This document shows, in pieces, positions 1 to 9,540 of a stretch of DNA of 64,000 nucleotides. The position numbers and the translations under genes are program-made. How positions within the stretch are numbered: position 1 is the first letter of the stretch; each line of letters starts with the position of its first letter. The DNA lies in the NCBI RefSeq assembly GCF_000286355.1, contig NZ_AJXN01000110.1:1-64000 (forward strand), given 5' to 3'. The stretch is from Kocuria atrinae C3-8. Lineage in GTDB: Bacteria; Actinomycetota; Actinomycetes; Actinomycetales; Micrococcaceae. Below the pieces are notes generated by a model, which was not told the origin of the DNA, searched no databases, and saw only the letters and a list, made by a program, of their open reading frames with translations.

Positions 1-231
1 GTCGGTTGGCACGCGGCGCGGGCCGAATCGCCCCGCCGCACGCACGCGTGGCGTCCTCGCCGATGGCGGGGCGAATCGGCACTGAGGTGCGCCCGCCGGA
101 TCGGAAGCCGGAAAAGCCGACGTTCCTCGCGGCGATTGGCCCGCACCGTCGTCCGGGCAGGCGCCCTCGCGGGCGGATCCGTTGGCACCGTCATCTTCGC
201 CCGCCCCATCTCAGTCGGAGTCGCACCTTTC
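1..231. other. Unassigned left edge
   Basis: This stretch lies upstream of the MoeZ-like gene. One frame stays open from base 6 through it, but its translation is rich in Arg and Pro and low in hydrophobic residues, as expected for an out-of-frame reading of high-GC DNA. I recognise no domain in any frame. It may hold the end of a neighbouring gene that continues left of the window, plus the promoter of the next gene. No good ribosome binding site stands directly before the start at 232; a GGAG lies about 12 bases upstream. Confidence 0.3.
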
Positions 232-1426
232 ATGACCGCAACGCCCCCGTTCCCGCCCCTCGTCGAGCCCGCGCCGGCGCTCAGCCACGAAGAACTCGAG
301 CGCTACTCACGCCACCTCACGCTCCCGCAACTCGGAGTCGAGGGCCAGCGGCGCCTCAAGAACGCGCGCGTGCTGGTCATCGGAGCCGGCGGGTTGGGCG
401 CTCCGGCCCTACAGTATCTGGCGGCCGCGGGCGTCGGAACCATCGGAGTGATCGATGACGACGTGGTCTCCGTGTCCAATCTGCAGCGCCAAGTGGTGCA
501 CGGGATGGCAGACATCGGCCGCCCCAAAGTGGATTCCGCCGCCGACGCCGTGGCCCGCCTCAACCCCCTGGTCACCGTCACCACGCACGGCGAGCGCCTG
601 ACCACCGACAACGCCCTGGACATCTTCTCCGGGTACGACTTGATCATGGACGGCGCGGACAATTTCGGTACGCGCTATCTCGTGTCCGACGCCGCCGAGC
701 TCGTGGGGATTCCGGTCGTGTGGGGGTCGATCCTGCGCTTCGACGGCCAGGTTTCCGTGTTCTGGTCCGGGCACGGTCCGGTGTATCGGGACCTCTTCTC
801 GGAGGCACCGGCGCCGGGCCAAGTTCCTTCCTGCGCGGAGGGCGGCGTGCTCGGCATGCTCCCGGCCACCATCGGCTCGGTCATGGTCACCGAGCGCTCA
901 AACTCATCACGGCATCGGCCGCCCGCTGGTGGGTCGCGTGCTCATCCACGACGCCCTCGCCCAGACCTGGCGCGAGCTGTCCGTCCTGCCGGACCCCGAC
1001 CGCCCACCGATCACAGATCTCTCACAGGTCGCCGTGGCCTGCGGCCTCCCCACCGCCGACGACGCCGCTCCCGCCTCCCACGAAACCCTCACCGCTTCCG
1101 AGTTGGCCGGGTTACTGACCTCTCGCTCATTGGGTGAAACGTCCTTCACGCTGATCGACGTGCGCGATGACTGGGAACGGGATCTGGTCTCCATCCCGGG
1201 ATCCGTACCGGTTCCGTTGCAGGAGATCCTCGTCCGCGGCGTGGCTGCGCTGCCGGATTCGGTGGAGGGCAACGTGGTGCTGCACTGCAAGGCCGGAGTC
1301 CGCTCCGCTCAGGCGCTCGGTGCGCTGCGCGGGGACTACGCACTGCGGGAGGACACGGTTAAACATCTGGACGGCGGTGTTCTCGCGTGGGTCGATCAAG
1401 TGGACCCGTCGCTGCCGCGCTACTGA
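232..1426 (+). CDS. moeZ: MoeZ/MoeBR-type adenylyltransferase-sulfurtransferase (two frameshifts)
   Basis: The protein adenylates the C-terminus of a ubiquitin-like sulfur carrier (MoaD/ThiS/CysO type) and passes sulfur to it. The N-terminal ThiF/MoeB domain has the nucleotide loop GAGGLG at about residues 51-56 followed by the family's D-x-V-x-x-S-N-L-Q-R-Q segment. The C-terminal rhodanese domain has the active loop HCKAGVRS with its Cys near residue 353. Only one Cys remains before AEGGVLG, so the CxxC zinc motif of E. coli MoeB is absent, as in many MoeBR proteins. The frame breaks near 886-922. Restoring a G in GAGCG (to GAGGCG) and a G in ACGGC (to ACGGGC) gives an uninterrupted 397-residue protein, the usual MoeZ size. 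The start is the ATG immediately preceding TATPP; family assignment is firm, the exact start less so. Confidence 0.87.
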
Positions 1427-1475
1427 AGTGCTTTGAAGTCTCATGTGATTCACATGCCAATTTCCGGTACGGAAT

Positions 1476-1502
1476 CTGCACTCTCATCCCCTGAGAGTGC
1501 AG
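1476..1502. repeat. Perfect 11-bp inverted repeat after moeZ
   Basis: CTGCACTCTCA and its exact complement TGAGAGTGCAG are separated by five bases (TCCCC). It lies 50 bases after the moeZ stop and 111 bases before the next start. No T-tract follows, so it is either a weak terminator of moeZ or an operator for the downstream dehydrogenase. A second short repeat, CATGTG-ATT-CACATG, lies just before it at 1442-1456. Confidence 0.5.
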
Positions 1503-1613
1503 GGCCGCGTTTCCCCCACACGGGGTGCCTCGAGCCCCTGCTTTCAGATACGCGTGTCACCATTAAAGTGACGGCTGCGCCACCCGGGCCGGCCGTATTA
1601 CTGAGGAGAGATC

Positions 1614-2414
1614 GTGCCCAACACTGAAGTTGCTGCCCCTCGCGTCTACGTGGTCACCGGAGCTGGATCCGGCATCGGTCAGGCCGCCGCCGCTCAACTC
1701 ATCGACCAAGGTCACCGGGTCATCGGCGTTGACCTCAAGAACACGGAGGTGGTCGCGGACCTCTCCACCGAAGAGGGCCTCGCCGGGATGGTCGAAGAGG
1801 TCTCCCAGCTGACCTCCGTGGTGGACGGAGTGGTCGCCAACGCGGGAACATCTTTGCAGGCTCCCTTGGACGTGGCCATCAACTACTTCGGTGCGGTGGG
1901 CACGGTCGAAGGGCTGCTTCCCCTTCTGAACAACTCCGACGCCCCTCGCGTGTGCATCACTGCGAGCGCCGCATCACTGCACCCCGCCAACGATGAACTC
2001 CTCGAGGCGATGCTCAATGGCGACCGGGCAACCGCCGCCGCCATTGGTGAGCAGTTGGTGGCCGCCGGTGGAATGGCCGGTTACCTCAACTACTCGTCCT
2101 CCAAGCAGGCCGTGGCTCGCTGGGTGCGCCGCAACGCCACCACCGAACGGTTTGCCGGCGCAGGAATCTCACTCAACGCCGTGGCTCCCGGTGTGGTCAT
2201 CACTCCCATGACCGAGCAGCTTTTCGCGACCGAAGAGGGCCGCCAGCAGATGGAACAGGGCATGCCCTCTCCGCTGAACGGCCCCGCCCGTGCCGAGGAC
2301 ATTGCGTCGGCCATTTGCTTCCTGACGTCCACCGCAGCGGGCAAGGTCACCGGCCAGGTGTTGTTCGTGGATTCCGGTTACGACGCCCTGACCCGAGGCG
2401 ACACCTCCTGGTGA
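1614..2414 (+). CDS. Short-chain dehydrogenase/reductase (HsdA-like)
   Basis: A 266-residue classical SDR, predicted to be a cytosolic NAD(P)-dependent oxidoreductase acting on a hydroxy or keto group. The dinucleotide motif TGAGSGIG lies near residues 16-23, the structural NAG in VANAG, and the catalytic Tyr and Lys in YSSSK near residue 162. A helical insertion between the catalytic Ser segment and the Tyr (residues about 125-155) resembles the 3-alpha-hydroxysteroid dehydrogenase/carbonyl reductase subgroup. That is a similarity of pattern only; the substrate is unknown. The GTG start is set by GAGGAG six bases upstream. The stop lies 26 bases from the convergent lutC stop. Confidence 0.85.
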   Translation: MPNTEVAAPRVYVVTGAGSGIGQAAAAQLIDQGHRVIGVDLKNTEVVADLSTEEGLAGMVEEVSQLTSVVDGVVANAGTSLQAPLDVAINYFGAVGTVEGLLPLLNNSDAPRVCITASAASLHPANDELLEAMLNGDRATAAAIGEQLVAAGGMAGYLNYSSSKQAVARWVRRNATTERFAGAGISLNAVAPGVVITPMTEQLFATEEGRQQMEQGMPSPLNGPARAEDIASAICFLTSTAAGKVTGQVLFVDSGYDALTRGDTSW

Positions 2415-2440
2415 CCCGGTCGGTGCTCCAGCCGACCCAA

Positions 2441-3084
2441 TCAGCCCAGCAGGATCACATCCAGGGTGCGTGGTCCGTGGACGCCCTCCACTCGTTCCAG
2501 CTCGATGTCCGAGGTCGCTGACGGCCCGGAAATCATGGTGGTCGGAGCGGTGGGCTCCACGCGGGCCATGGCCTCCGGGATCAGTTCCACGATCGAGTCC
2601 AACGGGACAATGCAGATGTGGTGATCCGGGACCAGCGTGATCGCGCGGCGCCCCTCGTCCTCGCGACCGGACAGGAAAATGGTCCCCGTCTGCGCACACG
2701 ACACAGTCGAAGACGTCACCACCGCATCCACCTGGTTGAGCTCGCGCACGCCCAGGCAGAAGCCTTCCGATCATCGTTGGGATCAACGATCGCTCGGCGG
2801 GCAGCGGTGTCTTCGGGCAGGAATGCGGTATCGAAGCCGGCGGGGATCACGTAACGTGCCGACGCGCCGAGCTGCGTCGCGATCCGCTCGGCCACGGTTT
2901 CCGCCGACTCACGGAACACATTGGCCTTGTAGTCGATCAGTCGATCTTCGAGCATCTCCACGATCTCGTCGCGGGACAGCTCCGACGTCTTCCGATAGTC
3001 CCGCGGAGTCTCCGGAACGGCGGGCTCATCGGCCAGGGCTCCGCGGATGCGGGCCAGGATTTCGGTTTTGGCGTCCGCGCTCAT
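2441..3084 (-). CDS. lutC: LutC-like lactate utilisation protein (frameshifted)
   Basis: Third gene of the lutABC operon, whose products oxidise L-lactate to pyruvate at the cytosolic face of the membrane. LutC is a DUF162 (LUD) domain protein of about 215 residues without Fe-S cysteine motifs. The segment [19 protein letters not shown] matches the conserved LUD C-terminal strand. The ATG overlaps the lutB stop by ATGA. The frame is lost near 2744; restoring one C (GCCCTGG for GCCTGG, minus strand) joins the halves into a 214-residue protein. Assignment rests on operon position and domain pattern. Confidence 0.85.
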
Positions 3085-4905
3085 CGCTGCGCTCCGTCCT
3101 GGTCGTTGGTGCCGATGGTGGACTGATCCGGTTCGGTCGCGGGCTGGTTCGGGCATCTTCGACTGCGGAGGAAGCGACGACGCCGTCCTCCCGCAGTCGC
3201 TGCTCGGTCTCACCCTCGTGCTTCTTCCACCAGTTGCGGAAGGACTGCTTGGGCGGTTCGGGGATGTCTCGCTGCTGCGTCCAACCGCCGACCATGCCGG
3301 GCAGCCAGCCGATGGCGTGATCGCGTCCGGCCACCACACGGCCCAGCGGCAGACCCTTTTCAGCCAGAGACATGCGCTTACCCGAGGACATCACGAAGGA
3401 AGCGCCCTTCATCATGGCGTCCATCTGAGTCGGGACCTTCTTAGCCGGCGCGGACTTGGAGATTTTCCGCCCGGCGGAGCGCACGGACGCCGCAACATCA
3501 CTCGCGGCGTCACGCACGGCAGCCCCGCGAATACGCGTGCCCGGATCGGTCCGCTCGGAATCCGCATCACCCGTGAGCGCCTTCTCGGCACGCCAGTTGT
3601 CCGCGGCGTTCACGGCGGGATCGTGCGAAACGGGAGCCGGAGCGGCGTCGTCCTGGGTGCGTTCGCCGTGCTGGGTGCGAATGTCCTCGTCGCGCAGGTG
3701 CACCAGGATGTCCGGAATATTGATCTTGACCGGGCACACCTGGTAACAAGCGCCGCACAGCGAGGACGCATACGGCAGGGAGGCGTTCTCCTCGGAGGTG
3801 ATGCTCGTGAGCTGCGGCGACAGGATTGCGCCAATGGGCCCGGGGTATGTGGAGCCGTACGCGTGACCGCCGGCGTGCTCGTAGACCGGGCACACGTTGA
3901 GGCATGCTGAGCAGCGGATGCAGTGCAGCGCCGAACGGCCGTCCGGATCGGACAACACCGCGGAGCGGCCGTTGTCGAGCAGCACCACGTGGAAGTTCTG
4001 CGGCCCGTCGCCCGGGGTGACACCCGTCCACAGCGAAGTGTAGGGGTTCATCCGCTCGCCCGTGGAGGACCGCGGGAGCAGCTGGAAGAAGACCTCGAGG
4101 TCCTCGTACGAAGGCAGCAGCTTCTCGATTCCCATGACCGTGATCAGGGTGTCCGGGAGCGTGAGGCACATGCGACCGTTGCCCTCGGACTCGACCACGG
4201 ACAGCGTGCCGGTATCGGCGATACCAAAGTTCGCGCCACTGATCGCCACGCGGGTGGTCAGGAATTTCTCTCGCAGGTGCTGACGCGCGGCCTCGGCCAG
4301 CACGCGCGGTTCGCTCGTGAGCTCGTCCGTGGTTTCGGGCATTTCGCGGCGGAAGATCTCGCGGATCTCCTCGCGGTTCTTGTGGATCGCGGGAACCAGG
4401 ATGTGCGAGGGCTTGTCGTGGCCCAGCTGCACGATCAACTCCGCGAGGTCGGTTTCGGTCGCAGTGATGCCATGTTCCTCGAGGTGCGCATCCAGGCCGA
4501 TTTCCTGCGTGGCCATCGACTTGACCTTGATGACGTCCGAGGTGCCGGTCGCCTGCACCAGCTCGGTCACGATCCGGTTGGCCTCGTCCGCGTCACGCGC
4601 CCAATGGACCACTCCGCCGCGCGCGATCACGTTCTGCTCGAACGCCTCGAGCAGTTCGGGCAGGTTCGCCATCACGCGTTCCTTGATGGCCGAACCGGCA
4701 TCGCGCAGCTGCTGCCAGTCCGGGACCTCGCCCACCACATTGGCGCGCTTGCCGCGGATGGTGTGCGTCGCGTGCCGGATGTTGGCCCGCATCTGATCGT
4801 TCTTGAGTTCTTCCTTGGCGGCCTTAGGGAACGCCACCTTCGCGTGCAGATTGCCCTGCCGTGCACGGGCCGCACCGCGGGCATGCCCAGATTGGTGATG
4901 CTCAT
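3081..4905 (-). CDS. lutB: LutB-like iron-sulfur lactate utilisation protein (two frameshifts)
   Basis: Large subunit of the LutABC lactate oxidation system. An N-terminal LUD domain (residues about 60-330) is followed by two cysteine clusters, CIRCSACLNVCP and CGACYQVCP, that bind two [4Fe-4S] centres. The C-terminal extension of about 200 residues is polar and Ala-rich, longer than in Bacillus LutB. The start is fixed by GGAGG five bases upstream, and the ATG overlaps the lutA stop (ATGA). Two breaks are seen: near the N-terminus (CACGGCAG, probably CACGGGCAG, at about 4860) and near 3141 (AGCCCG, probably AGCCCCG). After repair the protein is 608 residues and ends in an ATGA overlap with lutC, which supports both repairs. 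Confidence 0.88.
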
Positions 4906-5735
4906 CGGTTTCCTCCAGCGTTCGACGCCGCTCGCGCACCTCGCGCGGGAATGGACAGTTCAACGGGCCCCTCCACCACGAGGGGGTTCTCCTTGGTGGA
5001 GGCCAGAATCTCCACGAAGTGCACGGTACGCACGGTCGCTTTGCGCTTGGACGCGGCACCGCCCAAGTGCATCAGGCACGAAGCGTCCCCGCCGGTGCAC
5101 AACGAGGCACCCGTGGCCTCGACATTGCGCAGCTTGGCCTCGGCCATGGCACCGGAGACATCCGGGTTCTTGAAGGAGAAGGTGCCACCGAATCCGCAAC
5201 ATTCCTCGGCATCCGGTAGCTCGCGGTAGTCGATGCCACCCACGGACTTCACCAGGTCCTTCTGCCGGTCCCCCAGGTCCAGCAGGCGCATGCCGTGGCA
5301 CGAGGGGTGGTAGGTCACCGTCTCCGGGAACCACGAACCGAGCTGCTCAGCGGCGTCAGTCACACCCAGCACGTCGATCAACAGTTCGGACAGCTCATAG
5401 GTGTTGGCGGCAACGTCTGCGGCCTGCTCGGCCAGCAGGTCGTCACCGCACTTGCGGGCAACCATCGGCTGTTGGTGCCCCAGCGAGGCGACGCACGAAC
5501 CGGAAGGCGCCACGGCTACGTCGTACTCGACCTCGGTGAAGGCTTTGACGTGATTGCGGATGACCGGCATCGCGTCGTCGAAGTAGCCGCTGTTGACGTG
5601 CATCTGGGAGCAGCAACCTTGCCCCTGCGGGAACACCACTTGGTGGCCGAGCCGCTCCAGAACGCGCACGGTGGCCAGCGCCACCTTGGGATACATAGCG
5701 TCCACGATGCACGTGGCGAACAGTGCGATTCTCAC
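4902..5735 (-). CDS. lutA: LutA-like (Fe-S)-binding lactate utilisation protein
   Basis: First gene of lutABC, 277 residues, cytosolic. It carries two CCG-type heterodisulfide-reductase domains. The second has the cysteine pair in AEECCGFGGTFS near residue 205, and the first shows the family's CIVDAMYP and GCCSQMH elements. The GTG start is chosen because GGAG lies eight bases upstream; the open frame continues further up but that part has no ribosome binding site and contains an operator. Transcription is probably controlled by the GntR regulator encoded at 7691 through the TGGTCTGACCA site at 5766, 31 bases before this start. Confidence 0.9.
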   Translation of the reverse strand: MRIALFATCIVDAMYPKVALATVRVLERLGHQVVFPQGQGCCSQMHVNSGYFDDAMPVIRNHVKAFTEVEYDVAVAPSGSCVASLGHQQPMVARKCGDDLLAEQAADVAANTYELSELLIDVLGVTDAAEQLGSWFPETVTYHPSCHGMRLLDLGDRQKDLVKSVGGIDYRELPDAEECCGFGGTFSFKNPDVSGAMAEAKLRNVEATGASLCTGGDASCLMHLGGAASKRKATVRTVHFVEILASTKENPLVVEGPVELSIPARGARAASNAGGNR

Positions 5736-5765
5736 AACGTTGATCTCCGATACCTCTGGCTCCTG

Positions 5766-5776
5766 TGGTCTGACCA
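5766..5776. promoter_or_regulatory. GntR/LldR-type operator 1
   Basis: TGGTCTGACCA, a perfect 5-bp dyad around one central base, lies 31 bases upstream of lutA. The same dyad occurs twice more in this intergenic region. It has the TGGT-N3-ACCA form used by FadR-subfamily GntR regulators of lactate and pyruvate genes. Confidence 0.75.
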
Positions 5777-5880
5777 TGCTAGGTGAGTGAACACGATCAC
5801 ACAAGCAAGCTTTCCCTGTGGATCACAAGAAGAGGCTTGGAAAGTGACTGTTCAGTGTGACGAGCATCATGTATGCTTCG

Positions 5881-5891
5881 TGGTCTGACCA
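5881..5891. promoter_or_regulatory. GntR/LldR-type operator 2
   Basis: Second exact copy of TGGTCTGACCA, 50 bases before the lactate permease start. Its start lies 115 bases from operator 1 and 14 bases from operator 3, so operators 2 and 3 would present neighbouring sites with their centres 14 bp apart. Confidence 0.75.
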
Positions 5892-5894
5892 TTG

Positions 5895-5905
5895 TGGTCC
5901 GACCA
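5895..5905. promoter_or_regulatory. GntR/LldR-type operator 3
   Basis: TGGTCCGACCA, differing from the other two copies only at the central base, which a dyad leaves free. It lies 36 bases before the permease start, probably overlapping the permease promoter or transcript start. Confidence 0.73.
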
Positions 5906-5940
5906 TACGAACGGACCCACCGGAGCGCACAGGAGACAGC

Positions 5941-7609
5941 GTGACCACATTTACCGCCATGACCGACGCCGTGGGTGGCAGTGTCGGACTTTCAGCCTGG
6001 TGGGCTGCATCCCCCTGCTCACGTTCTTCGTGATGCTGCTGGCCTTCAAGACCAGCGCCCACGTTGCCGGCCTCACCGCACTGGGCGCCGCGCTGCTCGT
6101 GGCGATCTTCGGCTTCAACATGCCTGCGCAGCTGGCCGCGCTGAGCGCTACGCAGGGTGCCGTCTACGGCCTGTTCCCCATCGTGTGGATCGTGGTCATG
6201 GCGCTGTGGTTCTACCAGGTCACGGTGCTGTCCGGGCGCTTCGAGGACCTGCGCACCATCTTCGACACCATCGGCGGCGGAGACCTGCGCATCCAGGCCA
6301 TGCTGATCGCGTTCTGCTTCGGCGGTCTATTGGAAGCCCTTGCCGGCTTCGGCGCACCGGTGGCGATTACCGCAACCATGATCCTGGCGCTGGGTCTCAA
6401 GCCGCTGAAGACCGCAACCGTGGTGCTGATCGCCAACACCGCGCCCGTGGCCTTCGGCGCGATCGCCATCCCGATCACCACCGCCGGCGTGCTCACCGGC
6501 CTGGATCCGGCACACATCGGTGCCGTGGTCGGTCACCAGGCACCGTTCTTCGCGTTCGTGGTCCCGTTCTTCCTGCTCATGATTGTCGACGGCGTTCGGG
6601 GCCTCAAGCAGGCCTGGCCCGCCGCGCTGGCCGTGGGCGGCACGTTCGCAATTGCCCAGTGGTGGTGCGCCACGCACTTCTCGTACGAACTCACGGACGT
6701 CGTGGCCTCGCTGGCCGGCTTGGCCGCCGCCGTGATCCTGATGCGTTTCTGGAAGCCCAAGGGCACTGAGGAGGTCCGTGCAGATCTGGGCATTGATCGC
6801 CCCCAGAGTGTAGAGGGCCTGACCCCTGTGCGCGCATGGATGGCCGTGCTGCCCTACATCCTGGTGGTCGTGGTCTTCGGTATCGCCAAGCTGTGGACCT
6901 GGGGCATCAACATTCCCCAGGCGTTGGCCGCCACCGACATCAAGATTCCCTGGCCGGGCCTGCACGGGCACCTGCTGAACGCCGCGGGTGAACCGATTTC
7001 CGGTTCCGTCTACAACTTCCAGTGGCTCTCCAGCCCCGGCACGCTGCTGTTGATCTCCGGCCTGTTGGTCGCCATCATCTACTCGGTGTTCAACCACCAC
7101 GGCCGTTTCAAGCTCACCGTGGGCAACGCGATTGCGGAAATCGGTCGCAGCGCGTGGAAGATGCGCTTCTCCGCTTTGACCATTGCCTCGGTGCTGGCCC
7201 TGGCCTACGTGATGAACTTCTCCGGCCAGACCATCTCCATCGGCACGTTCGTGGCCGGCCTGGGTGCGGCGTTCGCGTTCTTCTCCCCCGTGCTCGGTTG
7301 GGTGGGTACCGCCGTGACCGGTTCGGACACCTCCGCCAACGCGCTGTTCGCCAACCTGCAGAAGACCGCGGCCCTGGAATCCGGGCTGGATCCCTACCTG
7401 ATGACCGCCGCCAACACCTCCGGTGGCGTGGTGGGCAAGATGATCTCGCCGCAGTCACTCGCCATTGCCGCGACCGCCGTGAGCATGCAGGGTCAGGAGT
7501 CCAAGATCTTCCGTTCGGTGATCCCGTGGTCCATCGGCATGCTGATCGTGCTGTGCGCCTGGTGTTCTTGCAGTCCAACGTGCTCGCTTGGATGCTTCCC
7601 GCCGCATAG
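5941..7609 (+). CDS. lctP: L-lactate permease, LctP family (two frameshifts)
   Basis: Polytopic inner-membrane transporter (about 556 residues, 12-14 predicted membrane segments) that takes up L-lactate with protons, feeding LutABC encoded divergently. Hallmark LctP stretches are GGLLEALAGFGAPVA, VIANTAPVAFGA, and near the C-terminus GTAVTGSDTSANALF and NTSGGVVGKMISPQS. AGGAG lies 6-7 bases before the GTG start. Two single-base losses are inferred, one near 6005 (after the Trp-Trp-Ala of the first helix) and one near 7560 (GCCTGG). After repair the product ends in LQSNVLAWMLPAA. Regulation is probably by operators 2 and 3 upstream. Confidence 0.9.
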
Positions 7610-7623
7610 ACTTGGCGATGCAT

Positions 7624-7670
7624 AAACCGCCCGCTACTCGTGCATCACGGGTGGCGGGCGGTTTTCTTTC
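7624..7670 (+). terminator. Rho-independent terminator of lctP
   Basis: AAACCGCCCGC pairs with GCGGGCGGTTT, and the stem continues inward with two G-U wobbles to a 3-base loop, giving about 19 pairs, followed by TTTTCTTTC. It lies 14 bases after the lctP stop and directly before the regulator's ribosome binding site, so lctP and the regulator are probably only partly co-transcribed. Confidence 0.85.
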
Positions 7671-7690
7671 AACGACCGCAGGAGGACCGC

Positions 7691-8413
7691 ATGGTTGCCA
7701 CCCCCGCCTACACGGTGGTGTTGAACTGGCTCGAGGAGCAGCTGCGCCACGGGAAGATCCGCGTGGGTGACAAACTGCCGGCCGAACGGGCGCTCGCCGA
7801 GCACTTCAGCATTTCCCGCGCCTCGGTGCGGGAGGCCATTCGGATCCTCGATGCCATGGGGCTGGTTCGCTCAGCCACGGGTTCCGGCCCGCAAGCGGGA
7901 GCCACCGTGGTCTCCGAGCCCTCGGCCGCCCTGGGGTGGGCGCTGCGCATGCACATCGCGACCAGGGCGCTGCCGGTCAAGGACGTGGTGACCACGCGCT
8001 TGATGCTGGAGACGCAGGCGGCGTGGGATGCGGCGTCGGGAGAGAATGCCGACCTCTCGAATCGTGACGACATCCTGAACCAAGCGCGAGAGCTACTCGA
8101 CCGGATGGACGATCCCGAGATTTCCAACGAGGAATTCCATACGTTGGACGCTCAGTTCCACCTGCTCCTGACGTCTTTGGCCGGCAACGTGGTGCTGGAG
8201 ACCATCATGGTGTCGTTGCGCGAGGCCACCATCGGCTACGTCCAGGAAACGGTGGCCACCCTCGAAGACTGGCCGAGCATCCGTACCAGGTTGCAGACTC
8301 AGCACCGCGAGATCCTTGCCGCAGTAACCGCTCGCGACGGCAAGCAGGCGACCCGCATGCTGCGCGATCACATCAACTGGTTCTACAGTCTGGTACCCCG
8401 CACGGAGAAGTAA
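7691..8413 (+). CDS. lutR: FadR-subfamily GntR regulator of the lactate locus
   Basis: A 240-residue DNA-binding regulator. The N-terminal winged helix (residues about 5-75) contains the GntR signature LPAERALAEHFSISRASVREAI. The C-terminal FCD ligand domain (about 95-230) has the metal/ligand histidines typical of the family (FHTLDAQFH and later H residues in QHREI and DHINW). The ATG is set by GGAGG five bases upstream. Its position beside lctP/lutABC and the three TGGTCnGACCA dyads indicate that it is the lactate-responsive repressor; lutR or lldR would both be apt names. It is followed by its own strong terminator. Confidence 0.87.
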   Translation: MVATPAYTVVLNWLEEQLRHGKIRVGDKLPAERALAEHFSISRASVREAIRILDAMGLVRSATGSGPQAGATVVSEPSAALGWALRMHIATRALPVKDVVTTRLMLETQAAWDAASGENADLSNRDDILNQARELLDRMDDPEISNEEFHTLDAQFHLLLTSLAGNVVLETIMVSLREATIGYVQETVATLEDWPSIRTRLQTQHREILAAVTARDGKQATRMLRDHINWFYSLVPRTEK

Positions 8414-8447
8414 CCGCGGGGTTCTAGGCCACCGTGGACAACGGAAA

Positions 8448-8485
8448 AAAGTGCGGCCCCTCCTGGTCGAGAGGGGCCGCACTTT
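8448..8485 (+). terminator. Terminator of lutR
   Basis: A perfect 15-bp stem, AAAGTGCGGCCCCTC and its complement, around an 8-base loop. A-run before and T-run after, so it could work in both directions. Confidence 0.85.
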
Positions 8486-8776
8486 CACTTCTCATGGTGC
8501 TGACGCGACGGGAGTCTCGGAGCGTCACGCAAGGTGATCCAAGTCTTCCGGAGCTCTAACCGGGGAGGGCCATACAAGACCCCCGCCGCGAGTTCAGCGT
8601 GACCCAAGCTTTCGTGCCGCGGCGCCGTACACTCACCGCATCCACTCAAGGTCCTGAGCCGGTGAACACTTCCTTCGTCGTGTTCATGTATTACTTTGCC
8701 GCACTGCACCGCCGGGGGAACATGGCCAAATGGCCAGAGTTGTGGCCCCTAACCTGTTAAAAGCCTGTGAGTGAGT
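8486..8776. other. Non-coding gap with no recognised gene
   Basis: These 291 bases between the lutR terminator and the response regulator stop have no convincing coding frame. A TGGCCAAATGGCCA dyad lies at 8723-8736. I see no tRNA or riboswitch fold. It could hold a small RNA or only the 3' trailer of the leftward regulator mRNA. Confidence 0.35.
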
Positions 8777-9540
8777 TCACTGGGTCAGATCTTCGGTCAA
8801 TTCGGGCTGCACCAGACCGCTCTGAATGCCTGCGATCAGCACCTGGACACGGTCCCGAGCGCCCAGCTTGTCGCACAGTTGAGAGACGTACGCCTTGACG
8901 CTGCCGTGGGAGACCTTCATCTGTTCGGCGATCTCGTTGTTGTTGAGCCTTTGGCGATCCAGCGCAGTGTTTCCAACTCACGGGTGGTCAGATCCGGGAC
9001 GAAGGATTGCTGACTGGTCGGCACGGGTGACTCCTCAGCCGGTGCGCTGGACACCTCGCTACGACTTCTGCGCACCGAAGGAACCGGCACATCACCCAGC
9101 ACATTATTTGCCAGCGAATTCGCCACGGACTGTGACAGTGTCATTTCATCTTCACGCACCTGGAGCACCGCAGAAACAATTTCTTCGTGGCGTGCGTCTT
9201 TGACGAGATATCCGGAGGCACCCGCTCGCAGGGCGGGCACGACATACTCCAAAGTAGAAAAGGTCGTGAGTGCCAGAACTTTGGAGCGCGGAGCTTGCTG
9301 AACGATCTGAGCGGTGGCCTCGATCCCGTCCATTCCGGGCATTCTGATGTCCATGAGCACCACATCAGGGTCCAGCTCCAGGCACCTCTGAACGGCCTCG
9401 GCTCCTTCGGACGCTTCACCCAAAACTTCGAAACCGGGTTCGGCATCAAATAAATTCCGTAGCGCGTCGCGCATGAGTGGATGGTCATCTACCAGAATTA
9501 GGGTGCACAAACTCATAGTCTGATCATAAACTGATCGCAT
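8777..9540 (-). CDS. NarL/LuxR-family response regulator (frameshifted)
   Basis: A 254-residue two-component response regulator. The receiver domain has the acidic DDHP pair, the phospho-acceptor Asp in VVLMDIRMPG and the Lys in GYLVKD. A polar linker of about 50 residues leads to a LuxR-type HTH beginning LTTRELETLRWIAKG. The frame breaks in that helix near 8949; restoring one base (AAAGGnCTC) recovers LNNNEIAEQMKVSHGSVK and a normal C-terminus. The ATG at 9540 has GAGGAG six bases upstream and is the best start; ATG 9516 is an alternative that begins nearer the receiver fold. The cognate kinase is encoded divergently at 9742. Confidence 0.87.

Noticed and set aside
6-458. Arg/Pro-rich open frame at the left edge overlapping moeZ
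   Set aside because: Out-of-frame reading across the moeZ start; no hydrophobic core or domain.
8486-8776. Possible tRNA or small RNA in the gap after lutR
   Set aside because: I could not find a cloverleaf, a T-loop sequence or a clear promoter plus terminator pair.
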